DNA from: Pseudomonas sp. DG56-2
GTDB taxonomy: Bacteria; Pseudomonadota; Gammaproteobacteria; Pseudomonadales; Pseudomonadaceae
Assembly: GCF_004803755.1 (NCBI RefSeq)
Contig: NZ_CP032311.1
Span: 3,612,501 to 3,676,500, forward strand
Length of the DNA stretch: 64,000 nucleotides
Reading direction: 5' to 3'
Translations under genes and position numbers: made by a program
The notes under the pieces: model-generated
Told to the model about the DNA's origin: nothing
Databases searched by the model: none
Seen by the model: the letters and a program-made list of their open reading frames with translations, nothing else
Part shown: piece by piece, positions 34,366 through 43,059 of the stretch
Numbering within the stretch: the first letter of the stretch is position 1
Layout of the letters: the number at the start of each line of letters is the position of its first letter

Positions 34366-36594
34366 TCAGATTTCCCAGATCACGTTGACTGCTGCATAAC
34401 GCCCCGGCTGGGTCAAACGGCCGAGGCTGGTGGCGTCTTCGTCACGGCCCTGAACGTCACCCCAGTTCCAGTACTGCTTGTCGGTCACGTTGAACAGGCC
34501 GCCGTTGATCGACACCTGTTCAGTCACTTGCCACCAGGCATTGAGGTCAAGTACGCCGTAGCCTGGGGTTTCGAACTGGCGATCGATCAGCAGTTCGGCA
34601 TCGCCAGTGTGGTCAACGCGGTCTTTGGCCTTGACCAGGGTCCACGTCAACTGGCCACCGTAGATACCGCTCGGGGCATCGTAGCCCAGACCAATGACAG
34701 CCTTGAGCGGGTCGACACTGTTGAGCGCCTGACCGCTTTCCTCATCCTTGCCACGGGCATAGGCAATCGAACCCAGAGCACGCGTACCCGCGGGCATGAA
34801 TGCATCGAGCTTGATATCCCCTTTGGCTTCGGCACCGCGAATGGTGACCTTGCCCAGGTTACGTGGCTGGAAGGTCAACAGACCGGTGCCATTGGGATCC
34901 GGTACGGTGTCGGTGGCGATGAAGTCTTTGTACTTGTTGTAGAACAGCGCCACACCGAAGCTGCCCAGGTCGTAACGCCCACGCAGGCCAAATTCATAGC
35001 TGTCGCTGGTTTCCGGCTTGAGGTCCGGATTGCCGATCTGCTGATAACCGAACTGCGGGTTACTGAACTCACCGTACATGTTCACCGGGCTTGGCGCGCG
35101 GAAGCCGGCGGCGTACTGACCGTAGACGCTTTCATGCTCGGTCAGTTGATAGGTGACCGCAAACTTTGGCGAAATATGATCATCAGTAATGCGCGATGGA
35201 TCGGTTTCGGCCGGCAGCCCGTTGAGGAATTCGTCGGTAACGTGTGGGGTCTGGCGGTAGTAGTCGTAACGCAGGCCTGGCAACAAGGTCCAGCGTCCCA
35301 TCTTGATGCTGTCCTGCACGAACAGGCCCAAGGACTCACTGGTCGGATCCGGGAAGTCGCTGACCGGGAAGTTCTCGGTGGCCGGTACCGTAGCGCCGGT
35401 GTCGAGGCGCACCTCGCTGCCTTTGCGCAGGTTGCTGGCCTCGATACGTTTGAGCTCGGCCCCGTAAATCATGTGGTGACGGGTATCACCCATCGCGAAC
35501 TGTTTGTCTGCCTGGGTGTTCAGGCTCCACAGGCGCTCTTGGTATTGCGAGTCACGCGAACGTACCCGATCAACCCCGGTAGCAGTTTGGCGTTGCTGCA
35601 GGGTTTGCTGCTTGTTGAAGCTTTCCTGATAGTTGAGCTGCCATTTCAACTGGTCTGCCAGCAAGCTGTTCAGGCTCAGGGTGTGCTCAAGGCTGTAGCG
35701 GTCACGATCGATGCTGTCCTTCGATTGCGAACCGAGAATAGCCGGGCTGGTAAAAGTCGCCCGTGAGGTGATGTCGCTGAGCAGGTTGCTGTTAGCGTCG
35801 TCCTGATAACGCTCGTAAGTGAACTGCAGGCGATCGCCATCGGCATAGTCCCAGCCCAGTTTTGCCAACAGGTTTTCGGTGGTGTAATCAAGCGGGTTGG
35901 CTTCTTCACGCGAGCTACCAACACCGCCGTTGCCGCCCCAGGTGTCGGTGGACTGACCGTCACGGCGCCCCAGATGCAGCAAGCCGTCTACCGGACCGGT
36001 ACGCCCGGCGAAGGTGGCGCTGCGCTGCCAGCTGTCATCACTGCCGTCGTAGCCGGTCTTGAAGCGGGCGTAGGTGTCATCACCCGCTTCCAGATAATCA
36101 GCGGCATCCTTGGTCAGGAAGCTGACCGCACCGCCAATGGCGTCGCTGCCGTACAACGAAGACGCCGGCCCACGAATGATTTCTACCTGCTTGATGGTGT
36201 CGAGGTCGACGTAATTACTGCGCACATCCTGGAACGGACTGAAGAAGTTGCTTTGCGGTACCCGAACACCATCGACCTGGGTGAGCACACGGTTGCCATC
36301 GATACCGCGGATATTGGCCCCCGACAGACCGAAGCGACTACCGGTACCACTCACCGAAACGCCCGGCTCGTAGCGCACTAGATCCTTGAGGTTCTTGTCG
36401 TTGTGCTGATCGATTTCACGCTCGTCGTGCACCGACACCGTACTGGGCACCTGCAGCAATGTTTGCTCGGTGCGCGTGGCGGTCACGCTGACTGTATCGA
36501 ATTGAGTAACCGGCTCGGCAGCCAGGGCCAGCGATGGCGATAGCAGCAGCAAGGCAAGCCAGGAACGCTGGGGAAATGGCGGGCGGATCGACAT
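34366..36594 (-). CDS. phuR: TonB-dependent haem receptor
   Basis: Outer-membrane haem receptor of 742 residues. The signal peptide ends at SLALA (about residue 26). The plug domain has VSVTATRTEQTLLQVPSTVS and RGIDGNRVLTQVDGVRVPQS; the PAS-free barrel contains FRAPSPVNMYGEFSNP and the NPDLKPETSDSYEFGLRG motif with the conserved NPNL-type box of haem/haemoglobin receptors. Start ATG at 36594 has AGGAG nine bases upstream. It is divergent from tonB-phuSTUVW with a Fur-like site between, as in the P. aeruginosa phu locus. Confidence 0.9.
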   Translation of the reverse strand: MSIRPPFPQRSWLALLLLSPSLALAAEPVTQFDTVSVTATRTEQTLLQVPSTVSVHDEREIDQHNDKNLKDLVRYEPGVSVSGTGSRFGLSGANIRGIDGNRVLTQVDGVRVPQSNFFSPFQDVRSNYVDLDTIKQVEIIRGPASSLYGSDAIGGAVSFLTKDAADYLEAGDDTYARFKTGYDGSDDSWQRSATFAGRTGPVDGLLHLGRRDGQSTDTWGGNGGVGSSREEANPLDYTTENLLAKLGWDYADGDRLQFTYERYQDDANSNLLSDITSRATFTSPAILGSQSKDSIDRDRYSLEHTLSLNSLLADQLKWQLNYQESFNKQQTLQQRQTATGVDRVRSRDSQYQERLWSLNTQADKQFAMGDTRHHMIYGAELKRIEASNLRKGSEVRLDTGATVPATENFPVSDFPDPTSESLGLFVQDSIKMGRWTLLPGLRYDYYRQTPHVTDEFLNGLPAETDPSRITDDHISPKFAVTYQLTEHESVYGQYAAGFRAPSPVNMYGEFSNPQFGYQQIGNPDLKPETSDSYEFGLRGRYDLGSFGVALFYNKYKDFIATDTVPDPNGTGLLTFQPRNLGKVTIRGAEAKGDIKLDAFMPAGTRALGSIAYARGKDEESGQALNSVDPLKAVIGLGYDAPSGIYGGQLTWTLVKAKDRVDHTGDAELLIDRQFETPGYGVLDLNAWWQVTEQVSINGGLFNVTDKQYWNWGDVQGRDEDATSLGRLTQPGRYAAVNVIWEI

Positions 36595-36777
36595 CTGACT
36601 GGACTCCTGAACGTCAGCCACGATCACGCGCTGGCGGCCTCAAGGCGCCCTGCACGAGCCGCTGCAGCTGACTGGCATATGTTTTGTTATGAGCCCGGCG
36701 ATGACCACATTCTGTGCATGGCTACTCACCGAGTGGTTGTTTTGGCAGCGGCGCGAAGATAACCAGCTTGACTTGTA

Positions 36778-36802
36778 AATGCAAATTATTACCATGTGCA
36801 TT
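36778..36802. promoter_or_regulatory. Probable Fur site in the phuR-tonB intergenic region
   Basis: AATGCA (36778-36783) and TGCATT (36797-36802) flank an AT-rich core that includes AAATTATTACCAT, resembling Fur boxes of haem uptake genes. It lies 24 bases upstream of the tonB-like gene. It is weaker than the Fur box at 13061. Confidence 0.5.
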
Positions 36803-36825
36803 CAATCTTATAAGAACGATCGTGC

Positions 36826-37554
36826 ATGAAGCGCCTTGCCAGCTACCTGATGTTGTCCATTGCGCTGCACGCGGGCGTAGGTTGGCTGCTGCATGCGTTT
36901 CGGGTTAAACCCCAGGCACTGGCCTGGCAAGTACCCATCACAATTCAACTGGTGAGCCTCGCCCAGGCGGCCCCGCCCCTGGCAACAGAGCCTGTACGCC
37001 CTGCATCGCAGCCAGTCGCAACGTCTCCGCTAGCGGAGACCGCAGTGAAGCCTGCGGCAAAAGCCACTCCGCCCAAGGCGGTGACGCCCCATTCACAGCC
37101 TGCAATTGTCAAATCGGTGCCACCAGCACGCTCCAACCCCCTTGGCGAGCCACGCCCGGCCCGTTCAGAGAGCGCACCTGCGCCGCCGCCATCGCGTCCA
37201 ACTGCCATAGGCAAGAGTGCCCCTGCACCTGCCAGCACGGTGGCGAGCCCAGCGCCGCTGGCTCCGGTTGTCAGCCTGCGTCCCAGTTTTGTCAGCCCGC
37301 CACCGCCCCCGCGCTACCCGTCGCAAGCACGACGCCGCAACCAGCAAGGGATTGTGCGCGTCGAGGTGAGCCTCGATGAGCGCGGCAACCAGCTCAAGCT
37401 CACCCTGGTACGTTCATCAGGCATTGAAAGCCTTGATCAGGCAGCACTTGAAGCCGTAACCAAATGGCGCTTCCGCCCAGAAGTTGTTGATGGCCGGACC
37501 GTGCCCAGCCGCGTCGAAATACCAATAGAATTCGCCCTGACGGCGAATCGATGA
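36826..37554 (+). CDS. TonB-family energy transducer in haem locus
   Basis: Protein of 242 residues with a single N-terminal membrane anchor (about 4-20, SYLMLSIALHAGVGWLLHA), a proline/alanine-rich periplasmic spacer (about 45-150) and a TonB C-terminal domain (about 160-240: PPPPPRYPSQARRRNQQGIV, then LDQAALEAVTKWRFRPEVVD). It couples the proton-motive force through ExbBD to PhuR. ExbBD genes are not here. It is the first gene of the plus-strand haem operon, 17 bases before phuS; a tonB at this point is not a feature of every phu locus. Confidence 0.88.
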   Translation: MKRLASYLMLSIALHAGVGWLLHAFRVKPQALAWQVPITIQLVSLAQAAPPLATEPVRPASQPVATSPLAETAVKPAAKATPPKAVTPHSQPAIVKSVPPARSNPLGEPRPARSESAPAPPPSRPTAIGKSAPAPASTVASPAPLAPVVSLRPSFVSPPPPPRYPSQARRRNQQGIVRVEVSLDERGNQLKLTLVRSSGIESLDQAALEAVTKWRFRPEVVDGRTVPSRVEIPIEFALTANR

Positions 37555-37570
37555 CCCTGAGGAGTTAACC

Positions 37571-38641
37571 ATGACCGCCCCTACTCTCGCCTTGGCTGCC
37601 GGCCCTGAGCTGTATCAGCAATGGCAACAGTTGCGCACCGAGCAATCGGGCCTGCGTGCCCGAGATGCAGCGAACAAGCTTGGCGTCAGCGAGGCTGAAC
37701 TGACCGCCAGCCGCCTGGGCGTCGATACCGTACGCCTGCGCCCGGAATGGAAGACCTTGCTGCCTGCACTGGGCGAACTGGGTTACATCATGGCGCTGAC
37801 CCGCAATGAACACTGCGTACACGAGCGCAAGGGTGTTTATCACGAAGTAACCATCATGGGCAGCGGCCAGATGGGCATGGTGCTGTCGCCGGATATCGAC
37901 CTGCGCCTGTTCCTCAGCGGCTGGGCCAGCGTGTTCGCGGTCGACGAAGCCACCGCCCGCGGACCGCAACGCAGCATCCAGGTCTTCGACCGCCAAGGCA
38001 CCGCCGTGCACAAGGTGTTTCTCACCGACACCAGTGAAGTATCCGCCTGGGCACCGCTGGTGGAGCGATATCGCGCCGACGAGCAAAGCTCGGAGCTGGA
38101 CCTGCAACCCCTGCCTGCCGTCAAGGCCGCACGTGCGGATGCCGAGGTTGACGCCGAAACCCTGCGCAGCGAGTGGTCGAAACTTCAGGACACGCATGAT
38201 TTCTTCGGCTTGCTCAAGCGCAATGACGTGGTGCGTACCCAGGCTTTGCGCCTGGCCGGACCGCAATGGGCCGAACGTCTGGCCCCCGTCGAACTGACCC
38301 AGCTCATCGAAGAAGCGGGTAAGCGCGAAGTGCCGATCATGGTTTTCGTCGGCAACAAACACTGTATCCAGATTCACTCAGGCCCCGTCACTAACCTGCG
38401 CTGGATGGACACCTGGTTCAATGTCCTCGACCCGGCTTTCAACCTGCATCTGAAAACCAGCGGTGTGACCGAACTGTGGCGTGTACGCAAGCCAAGCGTG
38501 GACGGCATCGTCACCAGCTACGAAGGCTTCGATGCCGATGGTGAACTGGTTATCCAACTGTTTGGTGTGCGTAAACCGGGTGTGCCTGAGCGTGACGACT
38601 GGCGTACTCTGGCAGAACTTGCGACTCCAATGACCGCCTGA
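37571..38641 (+). CDS. phuS: Cytoplasmic haem-trafficking protein
   Basis: HemS/PhuS-family protein of 356 residues made of two tandem repeats (about 1-170 and 180-356). It receives haem from PhuT-UV and delivers it to haem oxygenase. His209, in the segment LQDTHDFFGLL, falls on the reported proximal ligand position of P. aeruginosa PhuS. The second repeat carries VFVGNKHCIQIHSGPV near 258-273. GAGGAG precedes the ATG. The neighbouring TonB and PhuT genes support the assignment. Confidence 0.9.
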   Translation: MTAPTLALAAGPELYQQWQQLRTEQSGLRARDAANKLGVSEAELTASRLGVDTVRLRPEWKTLLPALGELGYIMALTRNEHCVHERKGVYHEVTIMGSGQMGMVLSPDIDLRLFLSGWASVFAVDEATARGPQRSIQVFDRQGTAVHKVFLTDTSEVSAWAPLVERYRADEQSSELDLQPLPAVKAARADAEVDAETLRSEWSKLQDTHDFFGLLKRNDVVRTQALRLAGPQWAERLAPVELTQLIEEAGKREVPIMVFVGNKHCIQIHSGPVTNLRWMDTWFNVLDPAFNLHLKTSGVTELWRVRKPSVDGIVTSYEGFDADGELVIQLFGVRKPGVPERDDWRTLAELATPMTA

Positions 38642-38653
38642 GGAATAACTTTG

Positions 38654-39541
38654 ATGCGTAAGAAAATCCTCCTGGCCTGCGCTGGCGTGCTCTTCAGCCA
38701 GCTTGTCAGCGCCAGTGAAGCCTTGCCCCAGCGCTGGGTCAGCGCCGGTGGTGCCTTTAGTGAATGGGTGGTTTCCTTGGGCGGCGAAAGCAAGCTGGTG
38801 GGGGTCGACAGCACCAGCCAATACCCGCGCTCGCTGCACACACTGCCCGGCGTCGGCTATCAGCGTCAGCTTGCAGCCGAAGGTATTCTGGCCCTGCGCC
38901 CGGACATCCTCGTCGGCAGTAGCGAAATGGGGCCGCCACCGGTTCTGGAACAGCTCAAGGCAGCCGGTGTGCGCATTGAACTGTTGTCGGCCAAAGCCGA
39001 GTTGCCCGCCCTGCAACACAACCTGACGACGCTGGGCCAACTGCTCGGAGCGCAGCCTCAGGCGCAAAATTTGTTCACTGACTACCAGCAACGCCTGCAA
39101 CAACAGGCAGCAGTAGTCAAGCACGCACAACAGCAAAACCCTGCCCCACGCGTGCTGATGCTGCTCAGCCATTCCGGCGGCAACCTGCAAGTGGCCGGCA
39201 AGGACACGCTGGCAGCCTGGATGATCGAGCAGGCGGGAGGTAAAAGCCTGGGCGAACACATTGGCTACAAGCCAGTGTCCAGCGAAGCCATGCTGGCGCT
39301 CGACCCGCAGGTGATTATTCTGGCCGGCAGCCGCCTGCAAGGTGATGCCGCACGTGACGCGTTGCTTGAGCAGAACCCGACACTGGCAACCACCCAGGCC
39401 GGTCGTGACGGTCGGGTACTGGTGCTTGACCCGACCTTGTTGGTCGGCGGCCTGGGCCCGCGCGTGCCGGATGCGCTGAAGACGTTGACCGCAGCTTTCT
39501 ACCCCAATGACAAGGCGCTAAGTGCCGAGGCTAGCCAATGA
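38654..39541 (+). CDS. phuT: Periplasmic haem-binding protein
   Basis: Haem-binding protein of the ABC importer, 295 residues from the ATG at 38654 (AGGA lies ten bases upstream). The signal peptide ends near QLVSAS (about residue 22). The two-lobe TroA/HmuT fold is visible, with ESKLVGVDSTSQYPRSLHTLPGVG, shortened here to GVDSTSQYPRSLHTLPGV, and LRPDILVGSSEMGPPPV. The Tyr in SQYPRS is at the place of the haem ligand of this family. It ends four bases into phuU (overlap 39538-39541). Confidence 0.9.
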   Translation: MRKKILLACAGVLFSQLVSASEALPQRWVSAGGAFSEWVVSLGGESKLVGVDSTSQYPRSLHTLPGVGYQRQLAAEGILALRPDILVGSSEMGPPPVLEQLKAAGVRIELLSAKAELPALQHNLTTLGQLLGAQPQAQNLFTDYQQRLQQQAAVVKHAQQQNPAPRVLMLLSHSGGNLQVAGKDTLAAWMIEQAGGKSLGEHIGYKPVSSEAMLALDPQVIILAGSRLQGDAARDALLEQNPTLATTQAGRDGRVLVLDPTLLVGGLGPRVPDALKTLTAAFYPNDKALSAEASQ

Positions 39542-40575
39542 CGGCCATTGTCCGGCCGCGTCCGATGTTGTTTGCCCTGGGTTTGTCGTTGCTGGTAGTG
39601 ATCTGGCTGTCGCTGGCCCTCGGGCCGGTCAGCCTGCCGCTGGGCGAAACACTCAAGGCCGGGCTGCGTCTGCTTGGCCTTACGCTGGAAGGCGATACCA
39701 CGCAACAGGCGGATTTGATCCTCGGGCAGATCCGCATGCCGCGCACGTTGCTCGGCATTGCCGTAGGTGCGGTGCTGGCATTGTCCGGGGTGGCCATGCA
39801 GGGGTTGTTTCGCAACCCCTTGGCCGACCCCGGACTGGTTGGGGTGTCTGGCGGTGCGGCGCTGGGAGCGGCCATTGCGATTGTCGGTGGCAGCATGGTC
39901 GGCGGACTGCCGGCGGCCATCGAGCCTTACATCCTCTCGGTGTGCGCCTTCGTCGGCGGCCTGATCGTTACCTTCGTGGTGTATCGCTTCGGTCGCAGCA
40001 ACGGCCAGACCAACGTTGCCACCATGTTGCTGGCAGGTGTGGCAATGACGGCCATGGCCGGCGCCGGTGTCGGGCTGTTCACCTACCTGGCCGATGACGC
40101 CACCCTGCGCACCCTGACCTTCTGGAACCTGGGCAGCCTAAACGGTGCCAGCTATCAGCGCTTGTGGCCGTTGCTGATTGTCGCGGTGGGTGTGGCCCTC
40201 TGGCTGCCGCGCCGAGCGGCAGCACTCAATGCGCTGCTGCTGGGCGAATCTGAAGCCCGTCACCTGGGCTTCGATGTCGAGCGGATCAAACTGGAACTGG
40301 TGCTATGTACTGCCCTGGGTGTTGGCGCGGCTGTGGCCGCGGCGGGCTTGATCGGTTTTATCGGCCTGGTGGTTCCGCACCTGATGCGCCTGCTGGTGGG
40401 TCCGGATCATCGGGTGCTGCTGCCGGCCTCGCTATTGGCAGGCGCCGGCCTGTTGCTATTGGCCGACCTGATCGCCCGCCTGCTGCTGGCACCCGCTGAA
40501 CTGCCGATTGGCATTGTTACCGCGCTGATTGGCGCGCCGTTCTTCCTCTTCCTACTCGTACGAGGGCGTACCTGA
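39538..40575 (+). CDS. phuU: Haem ABC transporter permease
   Basis: FecCD-family permease of 345 residues with about ten membrane segments. Typical motifs are [40 protein letters not shown] and, near the end, [20 protein letters not shown]. It forms the membrane pore with PhuV. The start overlaps phuT and the stop (TGA) overlaps the phuV ATG by one base, so the three are translationally coupled. Confidence 0.92.
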   Translation: MTAIVRPRPMLFALGLSLLVVIWLSLALGPVSLPLGETLKAGLRLLGLTLEGDTTQQADLILGQIRMPRTLLGIAVGAVLALSGVAMQGLFRNPLADPGLVGVSGGAALGAAIAIVGGSMVGGLPAAIEPYILSVCAFVGGLIVTFVVYRFGRSNGQTNVATMLLAGVAMTAMAGAGVGLFTYLADDATLRTLTFWNLGSLNGASYQRLWPLLIVAVGVALWLPRRAAALNALLLGESEARHLGFDVERIKLELVLCTALGVGAAVAAAGLIGFIGLVVPHLMRLLVGPDHRVLLPASLLAGAGLLLLADLIARLLLAPAELPIGIVTALIGAPFFLFLLVRGRT

Positions 40576-41342
40576 TGCTTGAAGCAGACAACCTGCTGGT
40601 ACGCCGCGGGCATCGCACGGTGTTGGCCAACATTGCTGTGCAATTGCATCCCGGTGAAGTGCTGGGGGTCCTTGGGCCCAACGGCGCCGGCAAGAGCACT
40701 TTGCTCGCAGCCCTGTGTGGCGAGTTGCCGATCAGCGACGGCCACGTCAGCCTGGATCAGCGCAAGCTGGCCGACTGGCCGGGCCAGGAGCGAGCCAAAC
40801 GCCTGGCCGTGCTGCCGCAAAGTTCGAGCCTGAACTTCGCCTTCACCGTCAACGAGGTGGTTGGCATGGGTCGCCTGCCGCATGCCAGCGGCCGGGTGCG
40901 TGATGGCGAAATCGTCTCGCAAGCACTGCGTGCCGCCGATGCCCTGCACCTGGCCGAGCGCAGCTACCTTGCACTCTCCGGTGGCGAGCGTCAGCGCGTT
41001 CATCTGGCGCGCGTATTGGCTCAGCTCTGGCCAGGTGGCGAGGGACAGACGCTGCTGCTCGACGAACCGACCTCGATGCTCGACCCGCTGCATCAGCACA
41101 CCATTTTGCAAGCGGTGCGCGATTTCGCCGAGCGTGGTGCCGCGGTAATGGTGATTCTTCACGATCTCAACCTGGCTGCTCGCTACTGCGATCAGCTGCT
41201 GTTGCTGCAGGACGGCCAGCCCCACGCCTACGGCCCTCCGGCCGAAGTCCTTACGGCAGATGCACTGGCGGCGGTCTATGGGCTGCAAGTCCTGATTCAT
41301 CAGCACCCGGAACGCGGCCATCCTTTGATCATCGCGCGCTGA
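40575..41342 (+). CDS. phuV: Haem ABC transporter ATP-binding protein
   Basis: ATPase of 255 residues. Walker A is GPNGAGKST (residues 36-44), the signature [16 protein letters not shown], Walker [12 protein letters not shown] and the switch His in ILHDLN. It matches HmuV. It powers haem passage from PhuT through PhuU and is encoded in frame-coupled order with both. Confidence 0.93.
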   Translation: MLEADNLLVRRGHRTVLANIAVQLHPGEVLGVLGPNGAGKSTLLAALCGELPISDGHVSLDQRKLADWPGQERAKRLAVLPQSSSLNFAFTVNEVVGMGRLPHASGRVRDGEIVSQALRAADALHLAERSYLALSGGERQRVHLARVLAQLWPGGEGQTLLLDEPTSMLDPLHQHTILQAVRDFAERGAAVMVILHDLNLAARYCDQLLLLQDGQPHAYGPPAEVLTADALAAVYGLQVLIHQHPERGHPLIIAR

Positions 41343-41369
41343 AACCTCATTACCTCGCAAGGAATCCCG

Positions 41370-42254
41370 ATGCGCCTGCTATTGCTTTGTCTTGTCAGCC
41401 TGCTGGCGGCCTGCCAGTCCCCATACACAGCGCCACCTCCGGCACCTATTGCGCCACAGGGACGTGACCACGCCGAACTGGGGGTTATCCGCGAGCTGGC
41501 CACGGGTCGCAGCCTGACCCCGCAACAACTGGTTGAGCGCCTGGCCGCGGCGCCACGGGTGCTGGTTGGAGAGCAACACGACAACCCTGATCACCATGCC
41601 CTGCAATTGTGGTTGCTGCGCGAACTGGCCAAGCAACGTCCACAAGGCAGCCTGTTGCTGGAAATGCTTAACCCCAACCAGCAGGACAAGGTCAATGCCG
41701 CGCAAGCCTCGACCCGTGCCGGTCAACCGCCGAGCGATGCGTTCCAGGCACTTGCCTGGCAGGCCAACTGGGACTGGAGCGTCTACGGCGCACTCGTCAC
41801 CTACGCCCTGCGCCAACCCTACCCGCTGCTCTCGGCCAACCTGGACCGTGCCCAGATCATGCAGATCTACAAACAACGCCCAGTGCTGGCAGGCAGCGCG
41901 TCAACACGCGCGAATGTGCAAGCGACGTTGCTCGATGATATTCGCGAGTCGCATTGCGGCTTGCTGCCCGAAACACAGATGCCGGCGATGCTTGCCGTGC
42001 AACAACAGCGCGACCGGCGCATGGCCGAGAGCCTGTTGGCCGCACCCACCCCTGCGCTACTGCTGGCCGGTGCCTTCCACGTGCGCAAGGATCTTGGTGT
42101 GCCTCTGCACTTGAGCGATCTGGGTGCCGGCGAAGGAAACCAGGTGTTGATCCTGGCCGAGGTCGGCAAGACGGTAACAGCCGAAAGCGCCGACTATGTG
42201 TGGTACACCGCAGCGCAGCCGGCGCAGGATCACTGCGCCAAGTTGCGGCGCTGA
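41370..42254 (+). CDS. phuW: ChaN-family haem-binding lipoprotein
   Basis: Lipoprotein of 294 residues, signal with lipobox LLAACQ (lipidated Cys at about 15). The ChaN fold is indicated by RVLVGEQHDNPDHHALQLWL, LLLEMLNPNQQDKV and ALLLAGAFHVRKDLGVPLHL. ChaN-type proteins bind haem cofacially between monomers; the His in GEQHDNPDHHAL and GAFHVRKD are candidate contacts. It is the last gene of the phu operon, as in P. aeruginosa, and a strong hairpin follows. Confidence 0.85.
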   Translation: MRLLLLCLVSLLAACQSPYTAPPPAPIAPQGRDHAELGVIRELATGRSLTPQQLVERLAAAPRVLVGEQHDNPDHHALQLWLLRELAKQRPQGSLLLEMLNPNQQDKVNAAQASTRAGQPPSDAFQALAWQANWDWSVYGALVTYALRQPYPLLSANLDRAQIMQIYKQRPVLAGSASTRANVQATLLDDIRESHCGLLPETQMPAMLAVQQQRDRRMAESLLAAPTPALLLAGAFHVRKDLGVPLHLSDLGAGEGNQVLILAEVGKTVTAESADYVWYTAAQPAQDHCAKLRR

Positions 42255-42259
42255 TAGAA

Positions 42260-42292
42260 ATGCCAATACCCCTGTGCAAGGGGTATTGGCAT
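42260..42292. terminator. Bidirectional hairpin between phuW and racemase-like gene
   Basis: ATGCCAATACCCC (42260-42272) and its exact complement (42280-42292) make a 13-bp stem with a seven-base loop, between two convergent genes. The minus-strand side has TTTCT after the stem. It probably terminates both transcripts. Confidence 0.7.
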
Positions 42293-42306
42293 AGGGTGTT
42301 TAACGA

Positions 42307-43035
42307 TCAGCCGAGCAAGGCCCGTGGCCAGCCAAGAATCTGTTTTGGCCGCGGTGGTGCATAGGTGCGGACCTTGGAAGTGCTCAGCTTCAGGCGTACC
42401 AGCGACTCAGCCAGCGCCACTGCAGCCGTGACGCCATCAACTACCGGCACCCCCGTGCGCGCCTGAATGCGCTCATCAAGGCCGACCATGCCGCCGCAAC
42501 CCAGGCAGATCACTTCAGCCTTGTCGAACTGCACCGCAGCCTCCGCCTGCCCCACCACAGCCTCGATGGCCCGCTCGGGATCTTCCTCCAGCTCCAGCAC
42601 CGCAAGCCCACTGGCCCGAACCGAGGCGCAGCGACTGTCCAGCCCGGCCAGTTTCAAACGGTCTTCAATCAGCGGCACGGTGCGATCCAGGGTGGTGACC
42701 ACCGAGTAGCGGTGCCCCAGCAGCATGGCCACGCTGGCGGCCGCTTCGGTAATGTCCACCACCGGTACATTGAGCAGCTCTTGCAAACCTTCTCGGCCAT
42801 GCTCCCCGTAGCCGGCCTGGATCACCGCATCATAAGGCTGGTCATAGCTGAGCACCCGCTCCATGACGGCAATAGCCGCCAGGTAACTCTCGAAATTGCC
42901 TTCCACCGACTCGGCGCCAAAGCGTGGGGTCAGGCCGACAATCTCGGTGCCTGGCGAGGCCACGCTGCGTGCCTGGCGGGCAATGGCCTCAGTGATCGAC
43001 ACCGTGGTGTTGACGTTGACTACCAGTATTCTCAT
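42307..43035 (-). CDS. Asp/Glu/hydantoin racemase superfamily protein, one-cysteine variant
   Basis: Protein of 242 residues. It has the family layout: opening VVNVNTTVSI (phosphate/carboxylate loop) and the C-terminal cysteine region VICLGCGGMVGL with Cys180. Racemases of this group use two cysteines; the first normally lies in a C-x-x-D-P-G-type motif, but here the stretch is AGYGEHGREG with Gly75 at that position. Gly plus a single Cys is the pattern of arylmalonate decarboxylase. So decarboxylase or other non-racemase activity is possible. It follows an NCS1 permease gene on the same strand, with 24 bases between. Confidence 0.8.
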   Translation of the reverse strand: MRILVVNVNTTVSITEAIARQARSVASPGTEIVGLTPRFGAESVEGNFESYLAAIAVMERVLSYDQPYDAVIQAGYGEHGREGLQELLNVPVVDITEAAASVAMLLGHRYSVVTTLDRTVPLIEDRLKLAGLDSRCASVRASGLAVLELEEDPERAIEAVVGQAEAAVQFDKAEVICLGCGGMVGLDERIQARTGVPVVDGVTAAVALAESLVRLKLSTSKVRTYAPPRPKQILGWPRALLG

Positions 43036-43059
43036 GAGTCGTTTCCTTGTTCTACACGC

